Below, one piece after another: positions 49,316 to 57,592 of a stretch of 64,000 bases of DNA. Position 1 is the first letter of the stretch; each line of letters opens with the position of its first letter. The position numbers and the translations under genes are program-made. The notes below the pieces were generated by a model that was given only the letters and a program-made list of their open reading frames with translations, searched no databases and had not been told where the DNA came from. This stretch comes from SKKY01 sp965228015. Its GTDB lineage: Bacteria > Bacillota > Peptococcia > Peptococcales > SKKY01. The stretch is from NCBI GenBank assembly GCA_965228015.1, contig OZ245787.1, positions 1,834,515-1,898,514 of the forward strand. Reading direction: 5' to 3'.

Positions 49316-49316
49316 C

Positions 49317-50112
49317 ATGGCAAAAAGTAGCTATTTTTATCAGGATTTTGTATTAAGTAAAGAAGATAAATATTCCAGTTTACGTAATAAAATTAAAGAA
49401 GTTTTTATTGAATCTTCAAAACGTTATGGTTATCGAAGAATTCATTCAGTTATAAAGAAAACCGGTATAATTATTTCAGAAAAAATTGTTAGAAGAATTA
49501 TGAAAGAAGAGAAACTTTCAATACCAGGCATTAAGAAAAAGAAATACAACTCATATAAAGGTGAGATAAGCCCTGTAATGCCAAATTTGTTGAAACACAA
49601 TTTTCATGCTGATAAACCAAACCAGAAGTGGCTAACAGATCTAACCGAGTTCCATATTCCTGCCGGGAAAATATATCTTTCTCCAATTATTGACTGCTTT
49701 GATGGGCTGCCAGTCAGTTGGAGTATTGGAACCTCTCCTGATGCCACATTGGTAAATACAATGTTAGACAAAGCCATCAGCACTTTAAATAAAAATGAAA
49801 GACCTATAGTACATACAGATCGTGGAGCACACTATCGTTGGCCTGGCTGGATTGAGAGAATGAAAAAAGCTCATCTTGTTCGTTCTATGTCAAAGAAAGG
49901 TTATTCTCCAGATAATTCTGCATGCGAGGGTTTCTTTGGCAGAGTAAAAAAACGAAATGTTTTATGGATATTCATGGAAAGAAGTCACAATAAAACAATT
50001 TATTGAAATATTAGATGAATATTTAAGGTGGTATGCAGAAAAAAGAATTAAAATTTCCCTTAGGGGAATGAGTCCATTGACTTATAGAAAAAGCTTAGAT
50101 TTAATTGCTTAG
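49317..50112 (+). pseudogene. IS3-family OrfB transposase, one frameshift
   Basis: DDE transposase with KWLTDLTEF (first D), VHTDRGAHY (second D) and NSACEGFFGRVK (E). The frame shifts at the A7 run near 49948-49954 just after the catalytic glutamate; the true tail reads QFIEILDEYLRWYAEKRIK and ends at 50112. All catalytic residues precede the break. Confidence 0.8.
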
Positions 50113-50282
50113 GTCCAAAAAAACGTCCGCACCCCCAATTAACAGGTTCCAGATTAAAAAATATTTAAAAGATAAAGTTCCAAAAGGAGCAATTCCACAA
50201 AGAATTTATTTTTTAAATATTTTTCCAAGAAACAAATCTGGTAAAATTAATTTTAAAATATTAAAAAATTTAAGTAATAAAA

Positions 50283-50316
50283 AATAAGCATAGATAGTAG
50301 ACTATGCTTATTTTTT
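50283..50316 (+). terminator. Terminator between the ligase remnant and the opp operon
   Basis: AATAAGCATAG at 50283-50293 pairs with CTATGCTTATT at 50302-50312, followed by a T run. Confidence 0.88.
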
Positions 50317-50343
50317 ATTACTTAAATTTAGGAGATGAATCTT

Positions 50344-51834
50344 GTGAATAAGAAACTAATTGTTTTAATGTTATTAATTTTAGCCTTATCTATTACTGGA
50401 TGCGGTAAAAATGAAGAGAAACCTGTGGAAGATATTTTAAAGATTGCATATACTACTGATCCTCAAGGCCTTGATCCTCAAAGAACTGCAGCTGTATCTA
50501 CATTTAATGTAACAGGTAGTATTTATGAAACATTACTTGCAATTACTCCTGACTGGGAAATAGAACCTCGCCTTGCAGAAACTTATGAAGTTTCTCCAGA
50601 TGGAATGGAAATTACCTTTAAATTAAGAGAAGGTGTATTATTCCACAATGGAAGAGAAATGAAAGCAGAAGATGTGAAAAATAGTTTTGAAAGACTAAAG
50701 GGTGAAGAAAGTCCTAAGGCAAAGGACTATGCAAATATTAAAGAAATTAATGTATTAAATGATTATGAAATTAGTTTCAGAACAGAAAAACTTGATGCGG
50801 AACTAGCAAAAGCCTTTATTTATCCCTGGACTGCAATTGTTCCAATAGAGGAAGCAGAAACTCTTAAATCAAAGCCTGTTGGTACAGGAGCATATAAATT
50901 CAAAGAATGGATTCCTCAGCAACAAGTTATTTTAACTGCAAATGAAAACTATTATCTTGAATCAGCGAAAATTAAAGAACTTGAATTTAAATTAATTCCT
51001 GATGCTACATTTCAAATGGCAGCTCTTCAAACTTGTGATATTCATTTAGCAGAGATTCAGGGTAATCAAGTTGAAGTTTTAAAAAATGGCGAGAATCTAA
51101 AAATCTATTCTGAACCAATGAATGCTGTTCAGTTATTGGCTTTAAATCTTGATAATGAAATCTTTAAGGACGTAAGAATTCGCAGAGCAATAGCAATGGC
51201 AATTAATAAGGAAGATATAAATTCAACAGTTGTATATGGATATGGCAGCAATGTTGGAGCTCATTTACCAGTTAACTATCCAGACTATTATGATACAAAT
51301 GATGTTATTCAATATAATCCGGAAGAAGCAAAAAAATTGCTTGCAGAAGCTGGTTATGAAAATGGTTTAACTCTTGAAATGATTCTTCCAAAGAATTATC
51401 AGATTCATATGGATGCAGGGCAGGTTATTGCAGATCAGTTAAGTAAAATTGGCGTAAATGTTGAAATTAAAGTTGTAGAATGGGGTCAATGGTTAAGTGA
51501 TGTTTATAGTGGCAAACAATATGAAATGACAGTTATTGGCTTGTCGGGAAGACTTGATTCATATTATTTCTTAAAAAGATATAACTCACAAAGTGGAGAC
51601 TTTATAAGTTATATTACTGGTGATATTGATGCACTATTAGAAGCATCTACTTCAGAGTTGGATCCTGTGAAGAGGAAAGACATTTTTAAAGAAATACAGG
51701 TAACTTTGGCTGAAAATGTTCCTGTTGTTTATTTGCAAACACCAGACAGAATATTTGCATTAGCAAAGAATGTTGAAGGATTCAGAACATATCCAATAGA
51801 TATATATGAATATAAGGATGTATATTTCAAGTAA
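50344..51834 (+). CDS. ABC transporter solute-binding lipoprotein (OppA/DppA family)
   Basis: Family 5 extracellular binding protein, about 496 residues, for peptides or related solutes. The GTG at 50344 is preferred, 10 bp from AGGAG; an ATG at 50335 touches the site. The signal LIVLMLLILALSITGC ends in a lipobox cysteine near residue 20. The family pattern GLDPQRTAA, the SPDGMEITFKLREGVLFHNG segment and the later DVRIRRAIAMAINKEDI helix are visible. The gene is intact although both permeases and the first ATPase gene downstream are damaged. Confidence 0.88.
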   Translation: MNKKLIVLMLLILALSITGCGKNEEKPVEDILKIAYTTDPQGLDPQRTAAVSTFNVTGSIYETLLAITPDWEIEPRLAETYEVSPDGMEITFKLREGVLFHNGREMKAEDVKNSFERLKGEESPKAKDYANIKEINVLNDYEISFRTEKLDAELAKAFIYPWTAIVPIEEAETLKSKPVGTGAYKFKEWIPQQQVILTANENYYLESAKIKELEFKLIPDATFQMAALQTCDIHLAEIQGNQVEVLKNGENLKIYSEPMNAVQLLALNLDNEIFKDVRIRRAIAMAINKEDINSTVVYGYGSNVGAHLPVNYPDYYDTNDVIQYNPEEAKKLLAEAGYENGLTLEMILPKNYQIHMDAGQVIADQLSKIGVNVEIKVVEWGQWLSDVYSGKQYEMTVIGLSGRLDSYYFLKRYNSQSGDFISYITGDIDALLEASTSELDPVKRKDIFKEIQVTLAENVPVVYLQTPDRIFALAKNVEGFRTYPIDIYEYKDVYFK

Positions 51835-51846
51835 GGGTGAACCTTC

Positions 51847-52802
51847 GTGCTAAATTATATTTTTAAGAGAATTATCCGCGCTGCAGAGGTACTTTTTGCT
51901 GTTTCATTAATTACCTTTGTAGTCCTTTTATGGATACCTGGTGATGTTGCCCAGCTTATCTTAGGGTCTGATGCTACACCGGAAAAATTAGAGGCTTTGA
52001 GAATTTCATTAGGTTTAGACAGAGCCTGGTATTTACAATACTGGGATTGGTTAAAAGGACTATTCTGCATGGATTTAGGGCAGTCGTATTTATTTGGTCA
52101 AAATGTGACAGATTTGATTGGTCAAAGACTTCCGGTTACCTTATCTATTGCGGTTTTTTCCATGTTAATTGCTTCTGTTACAGCAATACTTTTTGGCTCT
52201 CTTGCTGCTATTAAAAAAAATACAAAGATAGATTATTTTATTACCGGTTTGATGCGGTTAGGTTCATCAGTTCCATCATTTTGGATCGGTATGCTTTGTA
52301 TTGTTTTTTTGGTCTGAAATTAAAACTTTTTCCTATTACTGGGTATGTTCCAATTGAAAAGGGTTTTTTACCGTATTTAAACAGTATTTTTCTTCTCAGT
52401 CTGGTTTTAGCAGTTGGAGAAATAGGCATGCTTTTAAGAACAGTACGTACTTCTATGCTAGATTCTTTAAGGCAGGATTATATGGATATGGCTAAAGTAA
52501 AAGGGCTGCCTAAGGTAACTGTTTATTTTAAATATGCATTAAGAAGTGCAATGATAGCTCCAATTAATGTAATGGGTATTCAGTTTGCCAAACTTGTAGG
52601 TGGAACTGTTGTTATTGAATCAGTTTTTTCCCTTCCGGGTTTAGGAAGGTTAATTCTTATTGCAGTTGAACAAAGAGATATAATGTTACTTCAGGGATTG
52701 GTTATATTTATTACCTTCCTGGTAATTATGATCTCTCTTATTGTAGATATAGCTGTTATGTTTTTAAATCCTCGAATCAGAGTCCAAATGGAGGGTGAGT
52801 AA
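51847..52802 (+). pseudogene. Oligopeptide-type ABC permease subunit 1, one frameshift
   Basis: OppB/DppB-like permease. GTG start. Residues 1-157 include DVAQLILGSDATPEKLEALRISLGLD. The frame breaks at the T7 run 52305-52311 (CIVF should continue FGLKLKLFPITGY). The rest to 52802 contains the EAA-like loop QDYMDMAKVKGLPKVTVYFKYALR. One added T would give about 317 residues, the usual size. Confidence 0.85.
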
Positions 52803-52804
52803 AT

Positions 52805-53637
52805 ATGTCAAAAAGTAAAATTAAAGTCAGCAAAAAAATATCATCTCCTTGTAGGGGGAGTTTTATCTTTTTTGGTTCTTTCTTTGTGTCTTATTTCTTT
52901 TTTTTATACTCCATATCCACCTGGAGAAATGAATCTCTCAGAAAAATTCATTTCTCCAGGTGAGTCTGGTAAATACCTTTTAGGAACTGATCGTTTTGGC
53001 AGAGATGTTTTAAGCAGAATAATGTATGGCTCTCAAAGTATTGTAATCGTGTGTCTGTTGGCAGTAGCTATAGGTGCTTTTTTTGGATCTTTTTTAGGAG
53101 GATTATCAGGAATATTCAAAGGTCGGTTATCATCTTTGATAATGAGAGGTATCGATGGTTTAATGGTTTTTCCTGGAATCCTGTTAGCTATGATGATGGT
53201 TGTTGTAGGTAAAGGAAAAGAGGGTGCAATTGTTGCTATAAGTATTTTTATGGTTCCTTCTTTTGCCCGTCTTGTATATTCATTGATTTTAGACAGTGAA
53301 AGCAATCTTTTTATTAAAGCTGCAAAAAAGTTATGGTATTACCAGAAGAAGACTTTTAGTAAAACATTATCTGCCAATAATTCTTCCAAGATTAATAACT
53401 CTTTTTACCGCCTGCCTTGGTGCAGTAATAATGATTGAAACATCATTATCTTTTCTTGGCTTAGGTGTTCAGCCTCCAAACGCCAGCTGGGGTATGATGT
53501 TAAATGAAGCAAGGCAAAATTTTTTGCAATATCCATATTTAGCCATACCTTCTGGAATTGCAATTTCTTTGTCTGTTTTAGGCTTTAACCTTTTGGGAGA
53601 TGGACTAAATGAATTGTTTACCAAGAGGAGGTCCTAA
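52805..53637 (+). pseudogene. Oligopeptide-type ABC permease subunit 2, several frameshifts
   Basis: OppC/DppC-like permease. The ATG at 52805 starts MSKSKIKVSKK. A break near 52853 precedes VLSFLVLSLCLISFF, and another at A6 near 53323-53328 (KAAK should run into SYGITRRRLLVKHYLP). Signature pieces are LGTDRFGRDVLSRIMYGS and ETSLSFLGLGVQPPNASWG. It ends 3 bp before the ATPase gene start. Confidence 0.85.
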
Positions 53638-53640
53638 TTT

Positions 53641-53716
53641 ATGAATTTAAAAGAAAATGAAGAAAAACTAATTGATATTCGTAATTTAACTATAAAGACT
53701 TCTAGTGGTCAGATTC
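53641..53716 (+). pseudogene. ABC transporter ATPase gene start, truncated by ISLre2
   Basis: Only the first 25 codons remain, reading LIDIRNLTIKTSSGQI, the usual opening strand of an OppD-type ATPase. ISLre2 copy B begins at 53717. The 3' part is not found to the right of the element, where unrelated non-coding sequence follows, so this is a rearrangement or deletion joint. Confidence 0.75.
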
Positions 53717-55269
53717 GTTAGTGTAAAATAATTATGGGTAAAAAAACAAAAAAATATTAGAGCAACTCCTTATGTTACAATTAAATCGCTAAACCAAATC
53801 GCAAAAAAGGAGAAACTCTAATGAATAATATTATACATGAAATTGCAACTAAAATCAGTAAAGAAATAGCAGAAAATATGGAAACAACTTTAATTGAGGG
53901 AAATAATATATCTGAATTCATTTTAAAAACCAAAAAAATGCTGGATGAAGTTGGGGTTGCAATTACAGAAAAAGTACTTGAAACTGTAGATATTTTAGTT
54001 AAAAAAGATTGTGCAAGAAAAAGAGACTGGAAAATAAAGGAAACAAAGTCGAAGAAAAGTTTGGCGACGATATTTGGTGAAGTAACCTATAAAAGAACGT
54101 ATTATGTTCATAAAATTACCGGTGAATATAAATACTTATCTGATGAAGCTGTTGGTATTGAAGCAAATGACAGAATGGATATATTGCTAGAATCAATGTT
54201 AATAGAAGAAGCAATAGAGATACCATACAGAAAAAGTAGCGAAAAAATATCGAAGAATGTATATCTTACTAGTCAAACAGTAATGAATTCTATTAGAAAG
54301 CTTAAAGATATTTCTAATCATGCAGCACCAGTGAAAAAAACTGATTCTCAAGCTAAGATTTTGTACATCGAAGCTGATGAAGATCATGTTTCACTTCAAA
54401 GAGGAACATGTGCCGAACCTAGATTAATTTATGTTCACGAAGGTAAGTGAAAGGTAAGTAAAGATAGATATGAATTAATAAATCCCAGATACTTTAGTGG
54501 TCTCTACCAAGATAGTGCTGATTTATGGCTTGAAGTAGCTGATTATATTGATAGCAACTATGAAGAAGAAACTATCGAAAAGATATATTTATCAGGAGAT
54601 GGAGCCAACTGGATAAAACAAGGCAAAGAATGGATTAAAGATAGTATCTATGTTTTAGATAGATACTATTTGTCGAAATATATAAAGAAGGCAACTGCTC
54701 ATATGAAAGGCACACACCAAATGATGTGGTATTACATAAATACGAAAAGGAAAGATTTCGTAAAAGATTTATTCAAAGCAATAATTGAAGAAACAGAATC
54801 AGAAACAAAAAATAGAAGCAATAAAAGATGCTAGAAGTTATGTGTTAAATAATTGGGAAGGTATAATGAATCAATATGACCCGGATTATATAGGCTGTAG
54901 CACAGTAGGCCATATTAGTCATATATTATCTGCAAGATTAAGTTCAAGGCCTCTAAGCTGGTGCAGAGAAGGTGTTGATCAAATGTCACGTCTGAGGGCT
55001 TTTAAGGCTAATTCAGGTAATGTATATGATTTAGTAAAAGAAAGAAGCAAGAAAAACAGAAACAAGAATCATAAAATTAGAAAGCCGTGTTATAAAAAAA
55101 GCTACGAACCTAATATCAGATGAGAAATTCGGCAATGTGCCAGTAGTTTTAACTGGCAAGAGAACTTGGAAAAGAGAATTGTTTAAAAGGATAGCGAGTG
55201 CGATTTAGCACGTAATACATACAAGGGGTTTTTTTATTCTTTTAAAACCCATAATTAATTGACGCGATC
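53717..55269 (+). mobile_element. ISLre2-family element, copy B
   Basis: A 1553-bp element with the same ends as copy A (GTTAGTGTAAAATAATTATGGG and complement of GATCGCGTCAATTAATTATGGG, with one change). No target duplication is visible: GTCAGATTC on the left and TCTGTTCTT on the right. Almost identical to copy A but not interrupted by IS3. Confidence 0.9.
53821..55208 (+). pseudogene. ISLre2 (UPF0236) transposase, disrupted (copy B)
   Basis: The first 209 residues are open to YVHEGK, where TGA at 54448-54450 stops the frame (shared with copy A). KVSKDRYELINPRYFSGLYQD continues in the same frame up to an A6 run near 54808 that shifts it (A5 in the fragment at 36321). The MNQYDPDYIGCSTVGHISH part is open again to an A7 run near 55094. 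AGA to TGA by one change would explain the stop. Confidence 0.85.
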
Positions 55270-55355
55270 TCTGTTCTTTTTAATATATGATTTTCAGGTA
55301 TTTTATTATATAATTGTGAATATAAAGAAATTTGCTTTGATTTTAATCTAAGCAT

Positions 55356-55424
55356 AAAAAGCCCACCCTTTTGGTTTATTTTGTTTTGGTAGATAAATTA
55401 TACCATAAAAAGGTGGGCTTTTTT
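55356..55424. terminator. Long-loop hairpin, probably bidirectional
   Basis: AAAAAGCCCACC at 55356-55367 pairs with GGTGGGCTTTTT at 55412-55423 around a 44-base loop. Confidence 0.65.
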
Positions 55425-55474
55425 CTGTTTTCTTAGATATATCAACGCTTTCAGCTTTTTTAGCATAAAAATTT

Positions 55475-55508
55475 GTCCCTCACCTTTAACTTAAGGGAGG
55501 GACTTTTT
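55475..55508 (+). terminator. Terminator upstream of ctsR
   Basis: GTCCCTC at 55475-55481 pairs with GAGGGAC at 55497-55503, followed by TTTTT. It isolates the ctsR operon from upstream transcription. Confidence 0.7.
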
Positions 55509-55564
55509 CACTGGTCTCGAAGCGTCCCCTAATCAGCGCCAGCTTCCCCGGGCTCTGACTTTTC

Positions 55565-55621
55565 TTGACCTTTGATTTTATTTCTGTTATTCTATTTTCA
55601 AGAAGGTCAAGGAAGGTCAGT
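55565..55621 (+). promoter_or_regulatory. ctsR operon promoter with CtsR box
   Basis: TTGACC at 55565-55570 and TATTCT at 55588-55593 with a 17-bp spacer. Just downstream, heptads GGTCAAG (55605-55611) and GGTCAGT (55615-55621) separated by GAA match the CtsR operator pattern RGTCAAA-NAN-RGTCAAA. The box overlaps the expected transcription start, giving autoregulation. Confidence 0.85.
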
Positions 55622-55652
55622 TGCCTTTTCTTTTTCTACTGGAGGTTTTGTT

Positions 55653-56117
55653 ATGCCTACGATTTCTAAACAAATTGAATTGTACTTGAAGCTTCTCATA
55701 AATGATGCTGATGGTAAAATTATTGAAATTCAGCGTAACGCTTTGGCTGAGCATTTCAACTGTGTCCCCTCTCAAATAAATTACGTCTTGAGCACCCGCT
55801 TCACCCCAGATCAAGGCTACTGTATTGAAACCCGACGTGGGGGTGGCGGCTTCGTCCGCATTAAGAAATTGGATCTGGGTCTCAGGGAACGAATCGAAAG
55901 TCTCACCCCGGATATGAATGAAGATCTTTTCATCACGGAAAATATACATTCATTTATCGACCGTCTTCATGATGAGAAGTTTCTTTCAAAAAGGGAAAGC
56001 TTTCTTCTTAAAAAAGTCTTTTCCTCATCAATTTTCCAGGAACTCCCTGAGAAAAAATTAAACACTATTAAATCATCCCTTCTCGGAGATGTTCTCAAGG
56101 CAATAATTAATATGTAA
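55653..56117 (+). CDS. ctsR: Class III heat-shock repressor CtsR
   Basis: Represses clp genes by binding direct repeats; released on heat or protein-arginine phosphorylation stress. The 154-residue protein has the N-terminal winged helix (RNALAEHFNCVPSQINYVLSTRF) and the glycine-rich wing RRGGGGFVRI with the arginine needed for DNA recognition and thermosensing. The C-terminal dimerisation domain is complete. ATG 55653 follows GGAGG by 10 bp. Its own operator lies just upstream. Confidence 0.95.
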   Translation: MPTISKQIELYLKLLINDADGKIIEIQRNALAEHFNCVPSQINYVLSTRFTPDQGYCIETRRGGGGFVRIKKLDLGLRERIESLTPDMNEDLFITENIHSFIDRLHDEKFLSKRESFLLKKVFSSSIFQELPEKKLNTIKSSLLGDVLKAIINM

Positions 56118-56163
56118 TTCTAATTTATATAATTTAAATTTGTTAAGCAAAGGAGTGTGTGAG

Positions 56164-56510
56164 ATGTTTTATTATAACCCCTTTAACCCAAATGGATTTT
56201 TATATATTCAGCAACCACCCCGGGATGAAAAAAGTGCCCAAATTGCGGCCTCTCCAATACAGAACTTTTTACAAAAGGGAAAATAGGCTGCTCTCAATGT
56301 GCAGAAACTTTTCAAAATGAGCTTGAAACAATTATTCTTCACATTCAGGGGCGAAATAAATTTTCCGGCCGGGTACCTAAATCTCTGGCTGAAGAAAATG
56401 TGTTTAATATAGAAGAAGTTCAGGAAAAACTTAATTTGGCTATAGAGGAAGAACGTTATGAAGATGCAGCCATTTATCGTGATCTCATCCGCAGCCACCA
56501 GGGGGCCTGA
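56164..56510 (+). pseudogene. mcsA: McsA-like adaptor, shortened N terminus and a frameshift
   Basis: McsA activates the arginine kinase McsB. Here the usual first zinc finger is missing: the start reads MFYYNPFNPNGFLYIQQPP and goes straight to the second one. At the A6 run 56225-56230 the frame is off by one before KCPNCGLSNTELFTKGKIGCSQC. The UVR-like motif LNLAIEEERYEDAAIYRDLIR at the end is intact. One added A gives about 115 residues. Confidence 0.8.
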
Positions 56511-56515
56511 ATAAA

Positions 56516-57558
56516 ATGGAAAATTATTTACTTGAAATGATAAAAAATGACGATACCTTTTGGACTCGCTCTGCCGGCAATAATTCTGATGTAGTTTTAA
56601 GCACAAGAGTTCGTTTAGCCAGAAATTATAAAAATTACCTTTTTCATCTAAAATTGATGAAAAACAGTCCCGGGAGCTTTTGGATAATCTTCGCTCTGCC
56701 ATGGTAAAGGAAAAAGATCTCTACTTTTCTGATCTGTCTCTATTTATCGATGAACTGAAACAAGCACTCTTCGAGAAACAGCTAATCAGTAAGGAACTGG
56801 CAGTCAAAAATCAGCCCACAGGACTGATTTTGAATAAAGAAAATGACCTAAGCATTATGGTAAATGAAGAAGATCACCTGCGTATCCAAGCCTATTCAAC
56901 AGGTTTGGACTTCGATTCAGCCTTGGCTAAAGCCATCCCCATGGATGAGCTGTTTTCAGGTTTTGGTGATTATGCCTTCAATAAAGATTTGGGTTTTTAT
57001 ACATCCTGTCTTTCTAACTTCGGAACAGGACTCCGGGCCTCTGTTATGGTTCATCTACCGGGAATTACAGAAATGGGAATGCTTTCACAACTTAGCAGAG
57101 AACTCCACAAAGCCGGCTACACTCTCAGAGGCATGTATGGAGAAGGCACAGAAAGCTGGGGAGGCTTTTTCCAGATTTCAAATCAGCTGACAACGGGTAT
57201 AAGTGAGGAAGAAATAATTCAGCGAATAACTGTTGCAATTGAGAACCTTGTTAAACAAGAAAGAGAAATTCGCCATCAGCTAGCTCAGGACAAAAAACTT
57301 CTTCTTGAAGATAAAGTCTACAGGGCTTTGGGACTCTTGAAAAATGCCAGAATTCTCACTCAAAAAGAGGCAATCTTAAATATCTCCATGATCAGAATGG
57401 GAATTTGTGAGAAAATTATCGGAGAAAACTCCGAAAATTACAAAAATCTCATATTATCCCTGACTAATAAACCTATACTCTATAGCTGTGGCAATTATCT
57501 TAAAGCTATAGAAATCAACAGAGCAGAAAAAATCAGAGAAATTTTATCTACTATATAA
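56516..57558 (+). pseudogene. mcsB: Protein-arginine kinase McsB, one frameshift
   Basis: McsB phosphorylates arginines to mark proteins for ClpCP. The phosphagen-kinase-like domain starts TRSAGNNSDVVLSTRVRLARN. The frame breaks at the T5 run near 56640-56644 (NYLF should run into SSKIDEKQSRELLDNLRS) and is then open to 57558. SNFGTGLRASVMVHLPG and GMYGEGTESWGGFFQISNQLTTG carry the catalytic and nucleotide-binding residues. One added T restores about 346 residues. Confidence 0.88.
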
Positions 57559-57592
57559 AATAATATCTTCAATATAATAAGGAGGCAGCAAA

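Larger units (their letters stand above)
48492..50136 (+). mobile_element. Second, unrelated IS3-family element
   Basis: A 1645-bp element with inverted ends GGGGGTGCGGAC and GTCCGCACCCCC, flanked by the direct repeat AAT (48489-48491 and 50137-50139). It encodes a long OrfA (48539-49315) and an OrfB transposase. It is unrelated in sequence to the four-copy IS3 element and occurs once in the window. Confidence 0.9.
47374..50287 (+). pseudogene. AMP-dependent acyl-CoA ligase (YhfT-like), frameshifts plus IS insertion
   Basis: Acyl-adenylating enzyme in pieces. Breaks occur near 47400 and 47449 before SYEELKVDSDLLAEEL, an in-frame TAG lies after FPKI at 47915-47917, and a further break lies near 48060. 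Recognisable motifs are LSSGSTNNPKLIWRS (AMP-binding loop), FEYYGAAEMGHIS, DLGYFDKEGFLYLTGREG and INKGGIKIIPQDIE. An IS at 48492-50136 separates this from the C-terminal PKGAIPQRIYFLNIFPRNKSGKIN. It is the last gene of the biotin-linked operon. Confidence 0.82.
55270..55564. other. Non-coding stretch between ISLre2 and the ctsR operon
   Basis: No open frame of note. It holds two terminator hairpins (55356-55424 and 55475-55508) and AT-rich filler. The gene these terminators served is no longer present; it was probably lost at the ISLre2 joint. Confidence 0.6.
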
